From positions 1 to 42,104 of the forward strand of contig CAKSPO010000018.1 of the NCBI GenBank assembly GCA_934481515.1: DNA of 42,104 nucleotides. The letters are read 5' to 3'. Positions 32,534-41,177 of this stretch are shown piece after piece (the stretch's first letter is position 1; each line of letters starts with the position of its first letter). Origin of the DNA: an uncultured Eubacteriales bacterium (GTDB taxonomy: Bacteria; Bacillota; Clostridia; Oscillospirales; CAG-272). Under the pieces are notes generated by a model. That model was given only the letters and a program-made list of their open reading frames with translations. It did not search any database and was not told where the DNA came from. The position numbers were made by a program, and so were the translations under genes.

Positions 32534-33876
32534 CGTTCTTCATTGACTCCTTCTGTGTTTTCATCGTTCTCCGGGCAAAGCTCCCCCCGGCATCGTTCGC
32601 CGTCATTGCCGGTAATGCGGACCATGCGCGTTTCGCCCGCCCGCGGAGCGGAACTGTCCACACCAACTTCCACAAACGACGGCGTATGACCGCGATTGCC
32701 GTCCTCACCGGTCCTTTCGAAAAGAACCGGAAAGACCTGACCCGTCAGCCCGTCGAGAATCCGTTTCCGGATTCCGGCTTCCGCGTCGGCAAGGATTGCG
32801 GCGCGGCGGTGCTTGATTTCCTCCGGAACCTGCTCCGGCATCACCGCGGCAGGCGTCCCCGCACGACGGGAATAGGGAAATACATGAATCCGCAAAAAAC
32901 CGGCTTTTTCCGCAAAAGCAAGTGTTTCTTCAAATTCCGCGTCACTCTCGCCGGGAAAGCCGACAATGATATCCGTAGTAAACTGTACCTGCGGGAACGC
33001 ACGGCGGAGCCGCTCCATCCCCTCAAAAACCATCCGGCTGTTGTATTTCCGCTTCATCCGGGCAAGCACGGTGTCCGAACCGCTCTGCACCGAAAGATGA
33101 AAATGCGGGGTCAGGGAACGCAGAGAAGCGATCCGATCCACAAACGCCTGCTTCATCAGCGACGGATCCAAGGACCCCAGCCGGATTCTTCCGATGCCCG
33201 GAATGGCATCCGCCAAAGCAAGAAGCTCCGCAAGACCGCAATCCTTCAGATCTTTTCCGTAGGAAGCGGTCTCAATCCCGGTCAGCACAATCTCCCGACA
33301 ACCGCCGGCAGTCAGTGCCCCGGCTTCCGCAATCACATCCTCCGGTGCCTTGGAGCGGATTTTTCCGCGCGCCGCGGGAATGATACAATAGGTACAGTGA
33401 CTTTCACAGCCGTCCTCGATTTTGATGTAGGCGCGGGTGCGGTCAAACCGGGAAATCCGCATTTTTTCAAATGCCGACAGTTCCGGTACCTCCGTACAGG
33501 GAGTCTCCGGTTTTGCCGCATTCGCCGTCAGACGGATTGCCGCCTCCACGACCGAAAGCTTCGAAGCGTTTCCGCAGATATAATCCACGCCCGGAATCCG
33601 CGCCACGGCTTCCGGCTGGGTCTGGGAAAGGCAACCGGTCACAAGAATTTTCGCGTCCGGATTCTGATGGATGGCACGGCGGATGAACTGCCGCGCTTTC
33701 CGATCCGATTCCGCCGTGACCGTACAGGTATTGATAACATAAACATCGCAGGGAAGCTCCGGTGCCTGCACCGAAAAGCCCTCCTTGCAAAATGCTTCGG
33801 CGATGGCTTCCGACTCATATTGGTTGACCTTACAGCCAAGTGTGTAAATTCCGACCGTGCGCGAAGAAAAAGGCAT
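32530..33876 (-). CDS. mtaB: tRNA t6A37 methylthiotransferase MtaB
   Basis: The protein has 448 aa. The N-terminal UPF0004 domain has YTLGCKVNQYES, NTCTVTAESD and VTGCLSQTQPE (three Cys for the auxiliary cluster). The radical-SAM domain has CESHCTYCIIPAARG (CxxxCxxC), and GFPGESDAEFEETL is typical. A TRAM domain ends the protein. CKVNQYES is the MtaB form, distinct from MiaB and RimO. It adds methylthio to t6A37, giving ms2t6A in ANN-decoding tRNAs such as tRNA-Lys(UUU), which is encoded at 110-185. ATG 33876 follows GGAAGGAG; the extension to 34053 crosses the promoter region. It is coupled to the PurL-like gene. Confidence 0.95.
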   Translation of the reverse strand: MPFSSRTVGIYTLGCKVNQYESEAIAEAFCKEGFSVQAPELPCDVYVINTCTVTAESDRKARQFIRRAIHQNPDAKILVTGCLSQTQPEAVARIPGVDYICGNASKLSVVEAAIRLTANAAKPETPCTEVPELSAFEKMRISRFDRTRAYIKIEDGCESHCTYCIIPAARGKIRSKAPEDVIAEAGALTAGGCREIVLTGIETASYGKDLKDCGLAELLALADAIPGIGRIRLGSLDPSLMKQAFVDRIASLRSLTPHFHLSVQSGSDTVLARMKRKYNSRMVFEGMERLRRAFPQVQFTTDIIVGFPGESDAEFEETLAFAEKAGFLRIHVFPYSRRAGTPAAVMPEQVPEEIKHRRAAILADAEAGIRKRILDGLTGQVFPVLFERTGEDGNRGHTPSFVEVGVDSSAPRAGETRMVRITGNDGERCRGELCPENDENTEGVNEER

Positions 33877-33933
33877 AGAGACTCCTTCCGAGGGGAACAG
33901 GGTGTTTTGAAAAGGTAAAAATACTGCGATTCT

Positions 33934-33962
33934 ATTGTAACACGGTTTTTTCCGCTTGTAAA
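33934..33962 (-). promoter_or_regulatory. Sigma-A promoter of mtaB
   Basis: On the minus strand TTTACA (33962-33957), a 17-base spacer, then TACAAT (33939-33934). It lies 58 bp before the mtaB start and is divergent from the upp promoter 41 bp away. Confidence 0.85.
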
Positions 33963-34002
33963 TATTTTTTTGAAAAATACGGTTGGAATTTGCAAATTGG
34001 AC

Positions 34003-34031
34003 TTGAAAAAAAGAGGAAAGGGTTGTATAAT
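34003..34031 (+). promoter_or_regulatory. Sigma-A promoter of upp
   Basis: TTGAAA (34003-34008), a 17-base spacer, then TATAAT (34026-34031), 40 bp before the upp start. No PyrR-type attenuator or riboswitch was seen in the short leader. Confidence 0.85.
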
Positions 34032-34071
34032 AAAGAGCGGTAACCGAAATCAAACCTTAAGGAGATTGAAA

Positions 34072-34701
34072 ATGAGTGAACTTCATATTGTTGACCATCC
34101 GCTGATCACGCATAAGCTTTCCATTATGCGCAACAAAAAAACGGGTTCCAAGGATTTCCGGGAGTTGCTGGAGGAAATTGCAATGCTGATGGGTTATGAG
34201 TTGACCCGCGATCTTCCTTTGGAGGAAGTCAGCATCGAGACCCCTCTGACCAAAATGAAAGCCAAAATGATTTCCGGAAAGAAGCTGGCAATCGTTCCGA
34301 TTCTGCGTGCGGGACTCGGCATGGTGGACGGACTGCAGTCCCTGATCCCGGTGGCAAAGGTCGGTCATATCGGTCTGTACCGCGATCCGGAAACCCATTT
34401 GCCGGTAGAATATTACTGCAAGCTCCCGCCGGACATTGACGAGCGCATCGTCATTCTGGTAGACCCGATGCTTGCGACGGGCGGATCCGCAATGGACGCA
34501 CTCAGCATGCTGAAAAAGAGAGGCTGCAAGCACATCCGCTTTATGTGCCTCGTGGCAGCACCCGAGGGTGTAAAGAAGGTGCAGGAGGCACATCCGGACG
34601 TGGACATTTACACCGCGGCGCTGGATGACCACCTCAACGAGCACGCTTACATCGTACCGGGACTCGGTGATGCAGGCGACCGTATTTTTGGCACCCTGTA
34701 A
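34072..34701 (+). CDS. upp: Uracil phosphoribosyltransferase
   Basis: The protein has 209 aa, standard length. It salvages uracil with PRPP to give UMP. Motifs: HIVDHPLITHKLSIMRNKKT at the start, PILRAGLGMVDG, the PRPP loop VILVDPMLATGGSA, and a C-terminal AYIVPGLGDAGDR with the conserved uracil-binding Gly-Asp-Ala-Gly-Asp. AAGGAG is well placed before ATG 34072; the in-frame ATG at 33970 lies before the promoter and is rejected. Confidence 0.97.
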   Translation: MSELHIVDHPLITHKLSIMRNKKTGSKDFRELLEEIAMLMGYELTRDLPLEEVSIETPLTKMKAKMISGKKLAIVPILRAGLGMVDGLQSLIPVAKVGHIGLYRDPETHLPVEYYCKLPPDIDERIVILVDPMLATGGSAMDALSMLKKRGCKHIRFMCLVAAPEGVKKVQEAHPDVDIYTAALDDHLNEHAYIVPGLGDAGDRIFGTL

Positions 34702-34721
34702 ATCAAAAACAAAAAAGGAGT

Positions 34722-34751
34722 GCGGGGAAGCTTTCGGACAAGTTTCCCCGC
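34722..34751 (+). other. Stable hairpin between ribosome site and start codon of the RluA-type gene
   Basis: GCGGGGAAGCTT (34722-34733) pairs with AAGTTTCCCCGC (34740-34751) in a 12-bp stem with one G-U pair and a TCGGAC loop. AAGGAG (34715-34720) ends just before the stem and the ATG is 11 bases after it. There is no T tract, so it is a poor terminator. Confidence 0.7.
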
Positions 34752-34761
34752 CATCGTGTTT

Positions 34762-35736
34762 ATGCAGATCATTACCGTCGGGCGAAATGATGCCGGACAG
34801 CGGCTTGACAAATTTCTCTCCAAAACCATTCCGGCGTTGCCCGCCTCCCTGATGTATAAATATATCCGCACCAAAAAGATCAAGGTCAACCGCGCAAGGA
34901 CGGCGCAGAACTATCTTCTCGCAGAAGGAGACGAAATTCAGCTTTTTATCCGGGAGGAATTTTTTGCGTCCCCGAAGGAGGACGGAGCAGCACTGTTTCG
35001 CATCACGCCGAAACTCAACATCCTTTACGAGGACGAAAACATTCTGCTGCTGAACAAGCGTCCCGGCGTGCTGGTACACGAGGACACGACAGGAGCGGAA
35101 AACACGCTGATCCTGCACGTACAGGCATACCTCGCGCAAAAAGGGGAGTACCTGCCGACGGAGGAGCAGTCCTTTGCTCCGGCACTGTGCAACCGGATCG
35201 ACCGCAATACCGGCGGCATCGTCATCGCGGCAAAAAACGCGGAGGCGCTGCGTGTCATGAACGAAAAAATCCGCAATGACGAGCTGCTCAAAACCTACCT
35301 TTGCGCCGTGCACGGTACACTGAATCCGCGCGAAGCGACACTTGTCGCTTACCTGAAAAAGAACGAAACCGAAAATCTGGTCAGAATCCGGGACAATCCG
35401 GCACCGGGCTACAAGCAGATCATCACACGCTACCGCACCCTGCGGGAGAAAAACGGAAACAGCCTTGTCATGGTTGATCTGATTACCGGAAGGACCCACC
35501 AGATCCGGGCACATTTTGCCCACATCGGGCACCCTCTGCTCGGTGACGGAAAATACGGCGTCAACCGTTCCGACCGGGAAAGGGGATACAAATATCAGGC
35601 GCTGTACGCCTTCCGTCTGTTCTTCAAAAAGACCGACCGCGAAAATCCGCTGTCCTATCTGGAGGGCAGAACGTTTGAAATCCCGATGAAGGACGTCTGG
35701 TTTCTGTCCGACTTCGATGAAAAATACAGAATGTAA
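34762..35736 (+). CDS. RluA-family 23S rRNA pseudouridine synthase
   Basis: The protein has 324 aa. An N-terminal S4 RNA-binding domain (QRLDKFLSKTIPALP ... KKIKVNRARTAQNYLLAEGD, residues ~13-75) precedes the catalytic domain with NRIDRNTGGIVIAAK holding the catalytic Asp (HRLDxxTSG equivalent), LKTYLCAVHG and ITGRTHQIRAHFAHIGHPLLGD (in parts). It is of the RluC/RluD type; the exact uridines are not predictable. ATG 34762 is chosen because homology begins there, although the only ribosome site lies 41 bases upstream across a hairpin. GTG 34720 overlaps that site and is unlikely; GTG 34756 is a possible alternative. It lies 60 bp after upp. Confidence 0.9.
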   Translation: MQIITVGRNDAGQRLDKFLSKTIPALPASLMYKYIRTKKIKVNRARTAQNYLLAEGDEIQLFIREEFFASPKEDGAALFRITPKLNILYEDENILLLNKRPGVLVHEDTTGAENTLILHVQAYLAQKGEYLPTEEQSFAPALCNRIDRNTGGIVIAAKNAEALRVMNEKIRNDELLKTYLCAVHGTLNPREATLVAYLKKNETENLVRIRDNPAPGYKQIITRYRTLREKNGNSLVMVDLITGRTHQIRAHFAHIGHPLLGDGKYGVNRSDRERGYKYQALYAFRLFFKKTDRENPLSYLEGRTFEIPMKDVWFLSDFDEKYRM

Positions 35737-35765
35737 AATATGACGAGAGGAAAGGAGAACCTCCG

Positions 35766-37388
35766 GTGAAAACCAAAGAACACCTCCTTCTGCGTGCGTT
35801 TCCGTATCTGTTTGCAGGTGCGGCACTGACGGCGCTGACCCTGATTTTTCCGGTGCTCGGATGGGCGGAATGGATGACCATGATCCCGCTTTTCATCGGT
35901 GCCTACCGCCTCTGCGGACACACCGGGATCCGCCTGCGCACCGTCTACCTCTTCGGCTTTCTGACGGTTCTGATTTATTACCTGCTCCTTTATCATTGGT
36001 TCATCCGGCTCTACCCGCTGGATTTTGTCGGCATGAGCAACGGAGCCTCCGTCGCGGTAATCCTTGCCGGGTGGCTGGGGCTTTCTCTTCTTCAGGCAAT
36101 TCCGGGCGGCTTGGTGTTTCTTCTGTTCGCCGCTTTGCACCGGACGCCGGTCATCCGCCGCGCGCCGCTGTTGCGTCCGTTTCTGTTCTCGGCGCTTTGG
36201 GTCGTCTTTGAATGGAGTGCCACGCTTTCCTGGCTCGGCGTCCCGTGGGGAAGACTCTGCCTCGGACAGATCCGGTATCTGCCGCTCTTGCAGAGTGCGT
36301 CCCTCTTCGGCTCCTCTTTCGTCAGCTTCCTGCTCCTGACCGTCAACGGACTGCTGGCATACGCCCTCCTGTACCGCAAAAAATGGCAGCGCTCGGCGCT
36401 CTGCGTATCCGTCGCCGTTCTTCTTTTTGCGTCCAACTGGATTTTCGGTGCCGCGGCGCTTCACCGTCCCGCAAAGGAATATACCGCCGTCCGCGTCGCC
36501 ACCCTGCAGGGGAATATCAATTCCCATGACAAATGGAGCGCCGACAGCCTGCGCCTGACCAAAGAAATTTACGGAGAAATGACCAGAAAAGCGGCAAAGG
36601 AGGGAGCTGAGCTGATCCTCTGGCCCGAAACCGCATTTCCGTATGTACTCAACCGCTCCGCAGGGCTCTCGGAATATGTTTCCGGACTTGCAAAAGAATA
36701 TAACGTCACACTCGTCATCGGAGCGCTGTATAAGGACAGTCTTGACCGGGAATACAACGCCCTTTATCTGATATCCCCGGACGGAACCGTTTCCGACCAT
36801 ATCTACGCCAAGCGGCATCTGGTTCCGTTCGGCGAATATGTTCCGATGCGAAAGCTGATCACCACCCTGATACCGCCGCTGGCAGACCTGTCGGCGCTGG
36901 ACAGCGATCTGACCGCAGGAACCGATCCGGCACTGTTTGAAACAAAGTGGGGAAGCGCCGGGGGCTTGATCTGTTTCGATTCCATTTACGACGGATTGGC
37001 GCGGGACAGCGTCCGTTCCGGAGCCGGAATTCTGCTGCTTTCCAGCAACGATTCATGGTTTTACGATTCTGCCGCGGTCTATCAGCATCAGGCGCAGGCA
37101 CAGCTCCGCGCCATTGAAACCGGCAGATATCTGGTGCGCTCCGGAAATACCGGAATCTCCTCCGTCATCACAGATCACGGGGAAAACATCGCATGGATCG
37201 ACCCGCTGACCGACGGCTATGCCGTCTCCGATGTCCGGTTCATCCCGACCCAAAACACCCTGTATACCGTTGTCGGAAATCTCTTTGTCTGCCTCTGCAT
37301 TCTTTTCTTTGCGGCGACGCTCGGAACCGGTATCCTGCTCTCTGTCCGCGAACGGAAAAGAACCGCCCCGGGGCAAACGTCCCGCTGA
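35766..37388 (+). CDS. lnt: Apolipoprotein N-acyltransferase
   Basis: The protein has 540 aa. Six hydrophobic segments fill the first ~220 residues, and a last one lies near 500-525. Between them is a nitrilase-like domain with LILWPETAFPY (catalytic Glu ~288), YAKRHLVPFGEYVPM (catalytic Lys) and GGLICFDSIYDG (catalytic Cys ~403), then LLSSNDSWF. It would N-acylate lipoproteins at the outer face of the membrane. Lnt is best known from Gram-negative and actinobacterial cells but Lnt homologues occur in some Clostridia. AGGAAAGGAG precedes a GTG at 35766. It starts 29 bp after the pseudouridine synthase gene. Confidence 0.92.
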   Translation: MKTKEHLLLRAFPYLFAGAALTALTLIFPVLGWAEWMTMIPLFIGAYRLCGHTGIRLRTVYLFGFLTVLIYYLLLYHWFIRLYPLDFVGMSNGASVAVILAGWLGLSLLQAIPGGLVFLLFAALHRTPVIRRAPLLRPFLFSALWVVFEWSATLSWLGVPWGRLCLGQIRYLPLLQSASLFGSSFVSFLLLTVNGLLAYALLYRKKWQRSALCVSVAVLLFASNWIFGAAALHRPAKEYTAVRVATLQGNINSHDKWSADSLRLTKEIYGEMTRKAAKEGAELILWPETAFPYVLNRSAGLSEYVSGLAKEYNVTLVIGALYKDSLDREYNALYLISPDGTVSDHIYAKRHLVPFGEYVPMRKLITTLIPPLADLSALDSDLTAGTDPALFETKWGSAGGLICFDSIYDGLARDSVRSGAGILLLSSNDSWFYDSAAVYQHQAQAQLRAIETGRYLVRSGNTGISSVITDHGENIAWIDPLTDGYAVSDVRFIPTQNTLYTVVGNLFVCLCILFFAATLGTGILLSVRERKRTAPGQTSR

Positions 37389-37460
37389 TTGCCGTTTTTC
37401 AGCTTTGCGCAATGCCACGAAAAAAACACGATTGATAAAAAGATAACTTCCATGTGACGG

Positions 37461-37496
37461 AAAATCGCCGCATTCCTTCCGGAGTGCGGCGATTTT
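37461..37496. terminator. Bidirectional terminator between lnt and the MutS-like gene
   Basis: A 16-bp stem with one G-T pair (37461-37476 with 37481-37496) has AAAA before and TTTT after, so it can serve both convergent genes. The remaining bases between 37389 and 37515 show nothing else. Confidence 0.9.
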
Positions 37497-37515
37497 CTGG
37501 TTCTGTTTATGCTTT

Positions 37516-39138
37516 TTATGATTTCGGTGCCTCGGAATCGTGCAACCGTTGCAAAATGCGGTCATAGGTCAGACCATAGCTCTCGGCAATGTCTCTGGCA
37601 TAGCTCTTCCCGTCTGGCTTCGCGCGGGTGATTTTGAAGGAGCGCTTCCCGCCGCCTTCCATCCCGGCAACCAACGTGTCGATGGCAACCCCGCCGGAGG
37701 CAAGGGAACGGCGGTTGATTTCTTCAATCTCGGCGGCAAGCTCATGCAGATGCGTGGAAAACAGACAGCGGCAGCCGATATGCGCAAGCCCCGCCAATAC
37801 TTCCGCGGCGATGTAGGAAGCTTCATAGCTACCCGTGGAGGACAGCGACTCGTCCAGAAGCACCAGACTTTCCGATGTCACACAGTCCAATATTTCACTC
37901 AGCCGTGCGCATTCCTCCCCGAGCCGCCCCTTGTCGATGGTGTCCTCGGCACCGGTCGGAAAGTGCGTATAAATTCCGTCTACCGGGGAAACGACGGCAC
38001 TCTTTGCAGGAAGGTACATGCCCAATTGCAGCATCACCTGCGCCAGTCCCAACGCGCAGGTAATCACCGATTTTCCGCCGCGGTTCGGCCCCGACAGCAC
38101 ATAGATCGCCGCTTTATCATCAAATACAAGATCGTTCGGAACGATTTCTTCCTCTATTTTCAGGGCAACGCACGGATTATACAGCTCCTTCGCATCAAAG
38201 GCACGCTCGGACATCGGACGAATCTCCGGGACGCAAAGGGAACATCCCTTTTTCTGCAACGCCAGGAGCATTTCCGTTCCGCGTACCAGAAATTCAAATT
38301 CCGGCATCAGATTCAGCAAGAACTCCGTGTTTTCCAGCACATACGTCCGCACAATCTTCTTCCATGAATGCAGGGAAGAGCGGTATACATCATTGATCGC
38401 ACTGTTGAACGCCAGCGAAAGTGCCGTTTTCTGATTGTCAGACTGCTTTTTTCCGAACGGAACCAGGTCGGCGATACAGGTGTATTCGTCATTTTTGAAG
38501 TTCAGACGAAGAATTTTATCCAATACATCCCCGGACTTGAACGGTTCTGCATTGACCGACAAAACACCGGCAGAAACCGGACGGAGCTGGGCGTCCAGAT
38601 TGACCCCGACCGTCACACTCCGGATCTCCCGGACCCGTTGCGTCAGTTCGTTCAGCTTCCGGTTCAGCTCCTTGTAATAATCGCTGTCTGCAAGCGTCAG
38701 AACCAGCTCCCGCAATGCGACAAATGCCGGGCTTTGAAGCGCGTCCTTTGATTCCGACAATCCATCGTGCAAAATTCCGATGCAGGAAACATAAAGCTCA
38801 ATCTCCGTAATGGAGGAAAGATAATCTGCCGTATCTCCGCTGTCCGCTTCCAGACGGCGCAGTTCCATAATGTCGTTCAGAACAGGAACCAATTTTCCCA
38901 TCATGGACGAAAGCGCGTCACAGCGGAGCATGTCGTCAAAGGTTGCCATCCGGTAACGGATGACCTCCGGGTCTGTCGTAAAGAAATCCGCAAGACTGCC
39001 GCTCTTCAAAGAGAACACCTCCAGAAGTCCCAGCTCCTGCAAGGTAAACAGATCGATGTCCGGAACCGTTTCACCGCTGTCATGCCGACGGCGGGACTCC
39101 GCATCCGGATAGATCAGGCTGAATGTCCGGAAATCCAT
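37516..39138 (-). CDS. MutS-like ATPase lacking the mismatch-recognition domain
   Basis: The protein has 540 aa, much shorter than MutS (~850) or MutS2 (~780). The N-terminal ~330 residues look like the MutS core/lever helices. The C-terminal ATPase domain has Walker A LSGPNRGGKS near 347-356, the TDS-like loop DTIDKGRLGEECARL, Walker B LVLLDESLSSTGSYEA and FSTHLHEL. The mismatch-binding domain with its Phe-x-Glu and the MutS2 Smr nuclease domain are both missing. It belongs with the solitary MutS-paralogue group of Firmicutes, whose function is not known to me. It follows the EamA transporter gene by 78 bp. The ribosome site AAAGGA is rather far (13 bases). Confidence 0.82.
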   Translation of the reverse strand: MDFRTFSLIYPDAESRRRHDSGETVPDIDLFTLQELGLLEVFSLKSGSLADFFTTDPEVIRYRMATFDDMLRCDALSSMMGKLVPVLNDIMELRRLEADSGDTADYLSSITEIELYVSCIGILHDGLSESKDALQSPAFVALRELVLTLADSDYYKELNRKLNELTQRVREIRSVTVGVNLDAQLRPVSAGVLSVNAEPFKSGDVLDKILRLNFKNDEYTCIADLVPFGKKQSDNQKTALSLAFNSAINDVYRSSLHSWKKIVRTYVLENTEFLLNLMPEFEFLVRGTEMLLALQKKGCSLCVPEIRPMSERAFDAKELYNPCVALKIEEEIVPNDLVFDDKAAIYVLSGPNRGGKSVITCALGLAQVMLQLGMYLPAKSAVVSPVDGIYTHFPTGAEDTIDKGRLGEECARLSEILDCVTSESLVLLDESLSSTGSYEASYIAAEVLAGLAHIGCRCLFSTHLHELAAEIEEINRRSLASGGVAIDTLVAGMEGGGKRSFKITRAKPDGKSYARDIAESYGLTYDRILQRLHDSEAPKS

Positions 39139-39216
39139 AAAAGCCGCGTTCCTTTCTTTTTAGAATATCATATCGCACAGGCTGCCGTCACGGGCATTCA
39201 CACGCCCGGCAACCCT

Positions 39217-40218
39217 TCATTTTTCATCTTTTTCCGTCGGTGCCGCAGATTCCGAAGCAGAATATTCCGATTCTGCCGGAACATCCTGCTTTCCGCTCTT
39301 CTCGAAAAAGAGCGGTGTCTGGCAAAGCAGAATTGCAACAAAAACCAACCCGCATCCGATCAGCTCGTGAACCGTGAGCGTATTGCCGGAAATCAGCCAA
39401 CCGCCGAGAGCCGCAAAAACACTTTCCAGGCTCATCGTAATTGCCGCGATGGGAGGCTCCGCATATTTCTGACCGAAAATCTGCAGAGTGTAGCCAATAC
39501 CGGAAGACATAATTCCGAGGTAGAGAATCTGCGGCACGGCATGGAGGATTGCGAAAAAAACGATTTTCTCCGTGCAGACGGAAAGAATGGCGGAAAAAAT
39601 ACCGCAAAAGAGAAACTGGAGCATGGAAAGCTGAATTCCGCCGATCCCGCTGCCGAACCGATCCACGCAAATAATATGAACCGAACAGGAAAGCGCACAG
39701 GCAAGCATAAAAAGATCTCCTAGATAAAACCCGCCGACCTCTCCCGCCGCACTGAGAAAATAGATTCCCACCACCGACAAAAAGATGGCGCCGATCACCG
39801 GCAACTGTAACCGTTTTTTCAAAAAGATCACCGAAAGGAGCGGTACAAAAATGACATACATCACCGTCAGAAAAGCACCGCGCGCCTCCACAGCGGTTCC
39901 TTCCGGATAGACCCCGATGCCCGCCTGCTGAAAGTTGACCGCAAAGGTCAGGGCAAACCCGCAGATCAAGCCCCCCATCCATGTTTTGCGCAAGCCTGCC
40001 GGCTCCGCGCGAAGGATCGGCATCCCGGTTCTGACTCTGCGAAAGAGGAGCAGAACCCAGAGAAAGAGCGCGGCAATCAGCGAACGCAGACTGTTGAACA
40101 AAAACGGCGGAACCAGTTCGGATGCCTGATTCTGCGCCACAAAAGCCAGCCCCCAGACCAGTGCCGCAACGCAAAGGATGGCACTGCCTTTGAGATTGTG
40201 AAAACGATTCTGAACCAT
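39217..40218 (-). CDS. DMT-superfamily transporter with two EamA domains
   Basis: The protein has 333 aa with about ten hydrophobic segments in two repeated halves, typical of EamA (RhaT-like) permeases. The first helix AALVWGLAFVAQNQASELVP with FNSLRSLIAALFLW is the usual EamA start, and ITMSLESVFAALGGWLISG is the second-half signature. The substrate is unknown; such carriers export metabolites or import nucleotides and sugars. The C-terminal tail is hydrophilic (AESEYSASESAAPTEKDEK). It is on the same strand as psd, 77 bp downstream of it, after an imperfect hairpin. Confidence 0.88.
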   Translation of the reverse strand: MVQNRFHNLKGSAILCVAALVWGLAFVAQNQASELVPPFLFNSLRSLIAALFLWVLLLFRRVRTGMPILRAEPAGLRKTWMGGLICGFALTFAVNFQQAGIGVYPEGTAVEARGAFLTVMYVIFVPLLSVIFLKKRLQLPVIGAIFLSVVGIYFLSAAGEVGGFYLGDLFMLACALSCSVHIICVDRFGSGIGGIQLSMLQFLFCGIFSAILSVCTEKIVFFAILHAVPQILYLGIMSSGIGYTLQIFGQKYAEPPIAAITMSLESVFAALGGWLISGNTLTVHELIGCGLVFVAILLCQTPLFFEKSGKQDVPAESEYSASESAAPTEKDEK

Positions 40219-40295
40219 TGATAAGAACTCCTATCCGCAAACCGCGGGCAAAGCGACCGGAACGAAGGTACCCGAAAAAAGCCGGATGCCTTCGC

Positions 40296-41177
40296 TCACA
40301 CCGTCGGTATTTCTGATTTTTCGATACCGGAAGAATCTTGCACATTCAGACGCATTCCCATACATACCGGAATTTCTTTTCCCTCGGCAGTCGCCTTAAA
40401 AAACGCATCCGGCAGGGAAGCGGCACCTTTCTGCAGCAAAAGAATGATTGTACTGCCGCCATAAAGAAAGCAGCCCTTTTCCTCACCGCGAAGCACCGCT
40501 CCGGCAGATGTCTGTCGGTTTTTGATTTTTCCGACCAACATCGCCCCAACCTCCATCTGGAGAATCTTCCCGAAGCGTTCCGTCTGAATGACCGTGTATT
40601 CCCGGCAGTTCTCTGTAAAGACCGGAAACGTTTCCAGCGCAATCGGACGAACCGTATGCAGAACCCCCGGCAAAAACCGGTTTTCGCTCTTCCGGCCGGA
40701 CTCCGCATAGACATAGCGGTGATAGTGATTGACGCATAACCGGAAGACCAGACACATTCCGTCCGCAAACGTTTTTTCCAATTCCGGATTCTGTAAAAGC
40801 CGCCCAAGCGTATAGGAACTCTGCTTTACGGGAAGTACCCGGTCGCCCGTGAGCGGATAGACGGAAAGCAGACCGTCGCAGGGAGAAATCAAAGCATCCG
40901 GATCCCGATCAATCGGACGCTTTCCGTCTCTGATTTTTCTGCTGAAGCAATCGTTGAACGAACGAAACCCCTCGCTCTCATAATCCGCAAGACAAATCCC
41001 GTTTTTTCTGACAAAACCGGGAATCAGAAATTTGGAGAGCCTGCAAGAGAGAAAAGCGCCGCAAAGCCTGGAAAATCCCCTTGAGACCATCGGCTTCAGA
41101 AGGATCCGCCCCGGAACCGTGTGGTAGAAGAAGCGTAGCGCGGCGCTCTCTTTTTGACTACTGTTTTTCTTTTTCAT
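40296..41177 (-). CDS. psd: Phosphatidylserine decarboxylase proenzyme
   Basis: The protein has 293 aa. The self-cleavage site is YGGSTIIL (residues ~240-247), a GGST variant of the LGST motif where the Ser becomes the pyruvoyl group. FRLCVNHYHRYVY holds the conserved His pair, and ISPCDGLLSVYPL contains the Asp region. It converts phosphatidylserine to phosphatidylethanolamine at the membrane. Its ATG overlaps the pssA stop (ATGA), so enzyme and substrate maker are translationally coupled. Confidence 0.93.
   Translation of the reverse strand: MKKKNSSQKESAALRFFYHTVPGRILLKPMVSRGFSRLCGAFLSCRLSKFLIPGFVRKNGICLADYESEGFRSFNDCFSRKIRDGKRPIDRDPDALISPCDGLLSVYPLTGDRVLPVKQSSYTLGRLLQNPELEKTFADGMCLVFRLCVNHYHRYVYAESGRKSENRFLPGVLHTVRPIALETFPVFTENCREYTVIQTERFGKILQMEVGAMLVGKIKNRQTSAGAVLRGEEKGCFLYGGSTIILLLQKGAASLPDAFFKATAEGKEIPVCMGMRLNVQDSSGIEKSEIPTV

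Noticed and set aside
34722..34751. Rho-independent terminator of upp
   Set aside because: The stem is strong but is followed by CATCGTGTTTATG with no T run, and it lies between a good ribosome site and the next start. It is listed as a structural element instead.
40255..40295. Terminator between psd and the EamA gene
   Set aside because: A hairpin with a mismatch and a G-T pair exists, but its T-rich part is in the loop and no T tract follows the stem. It was too weak to list.
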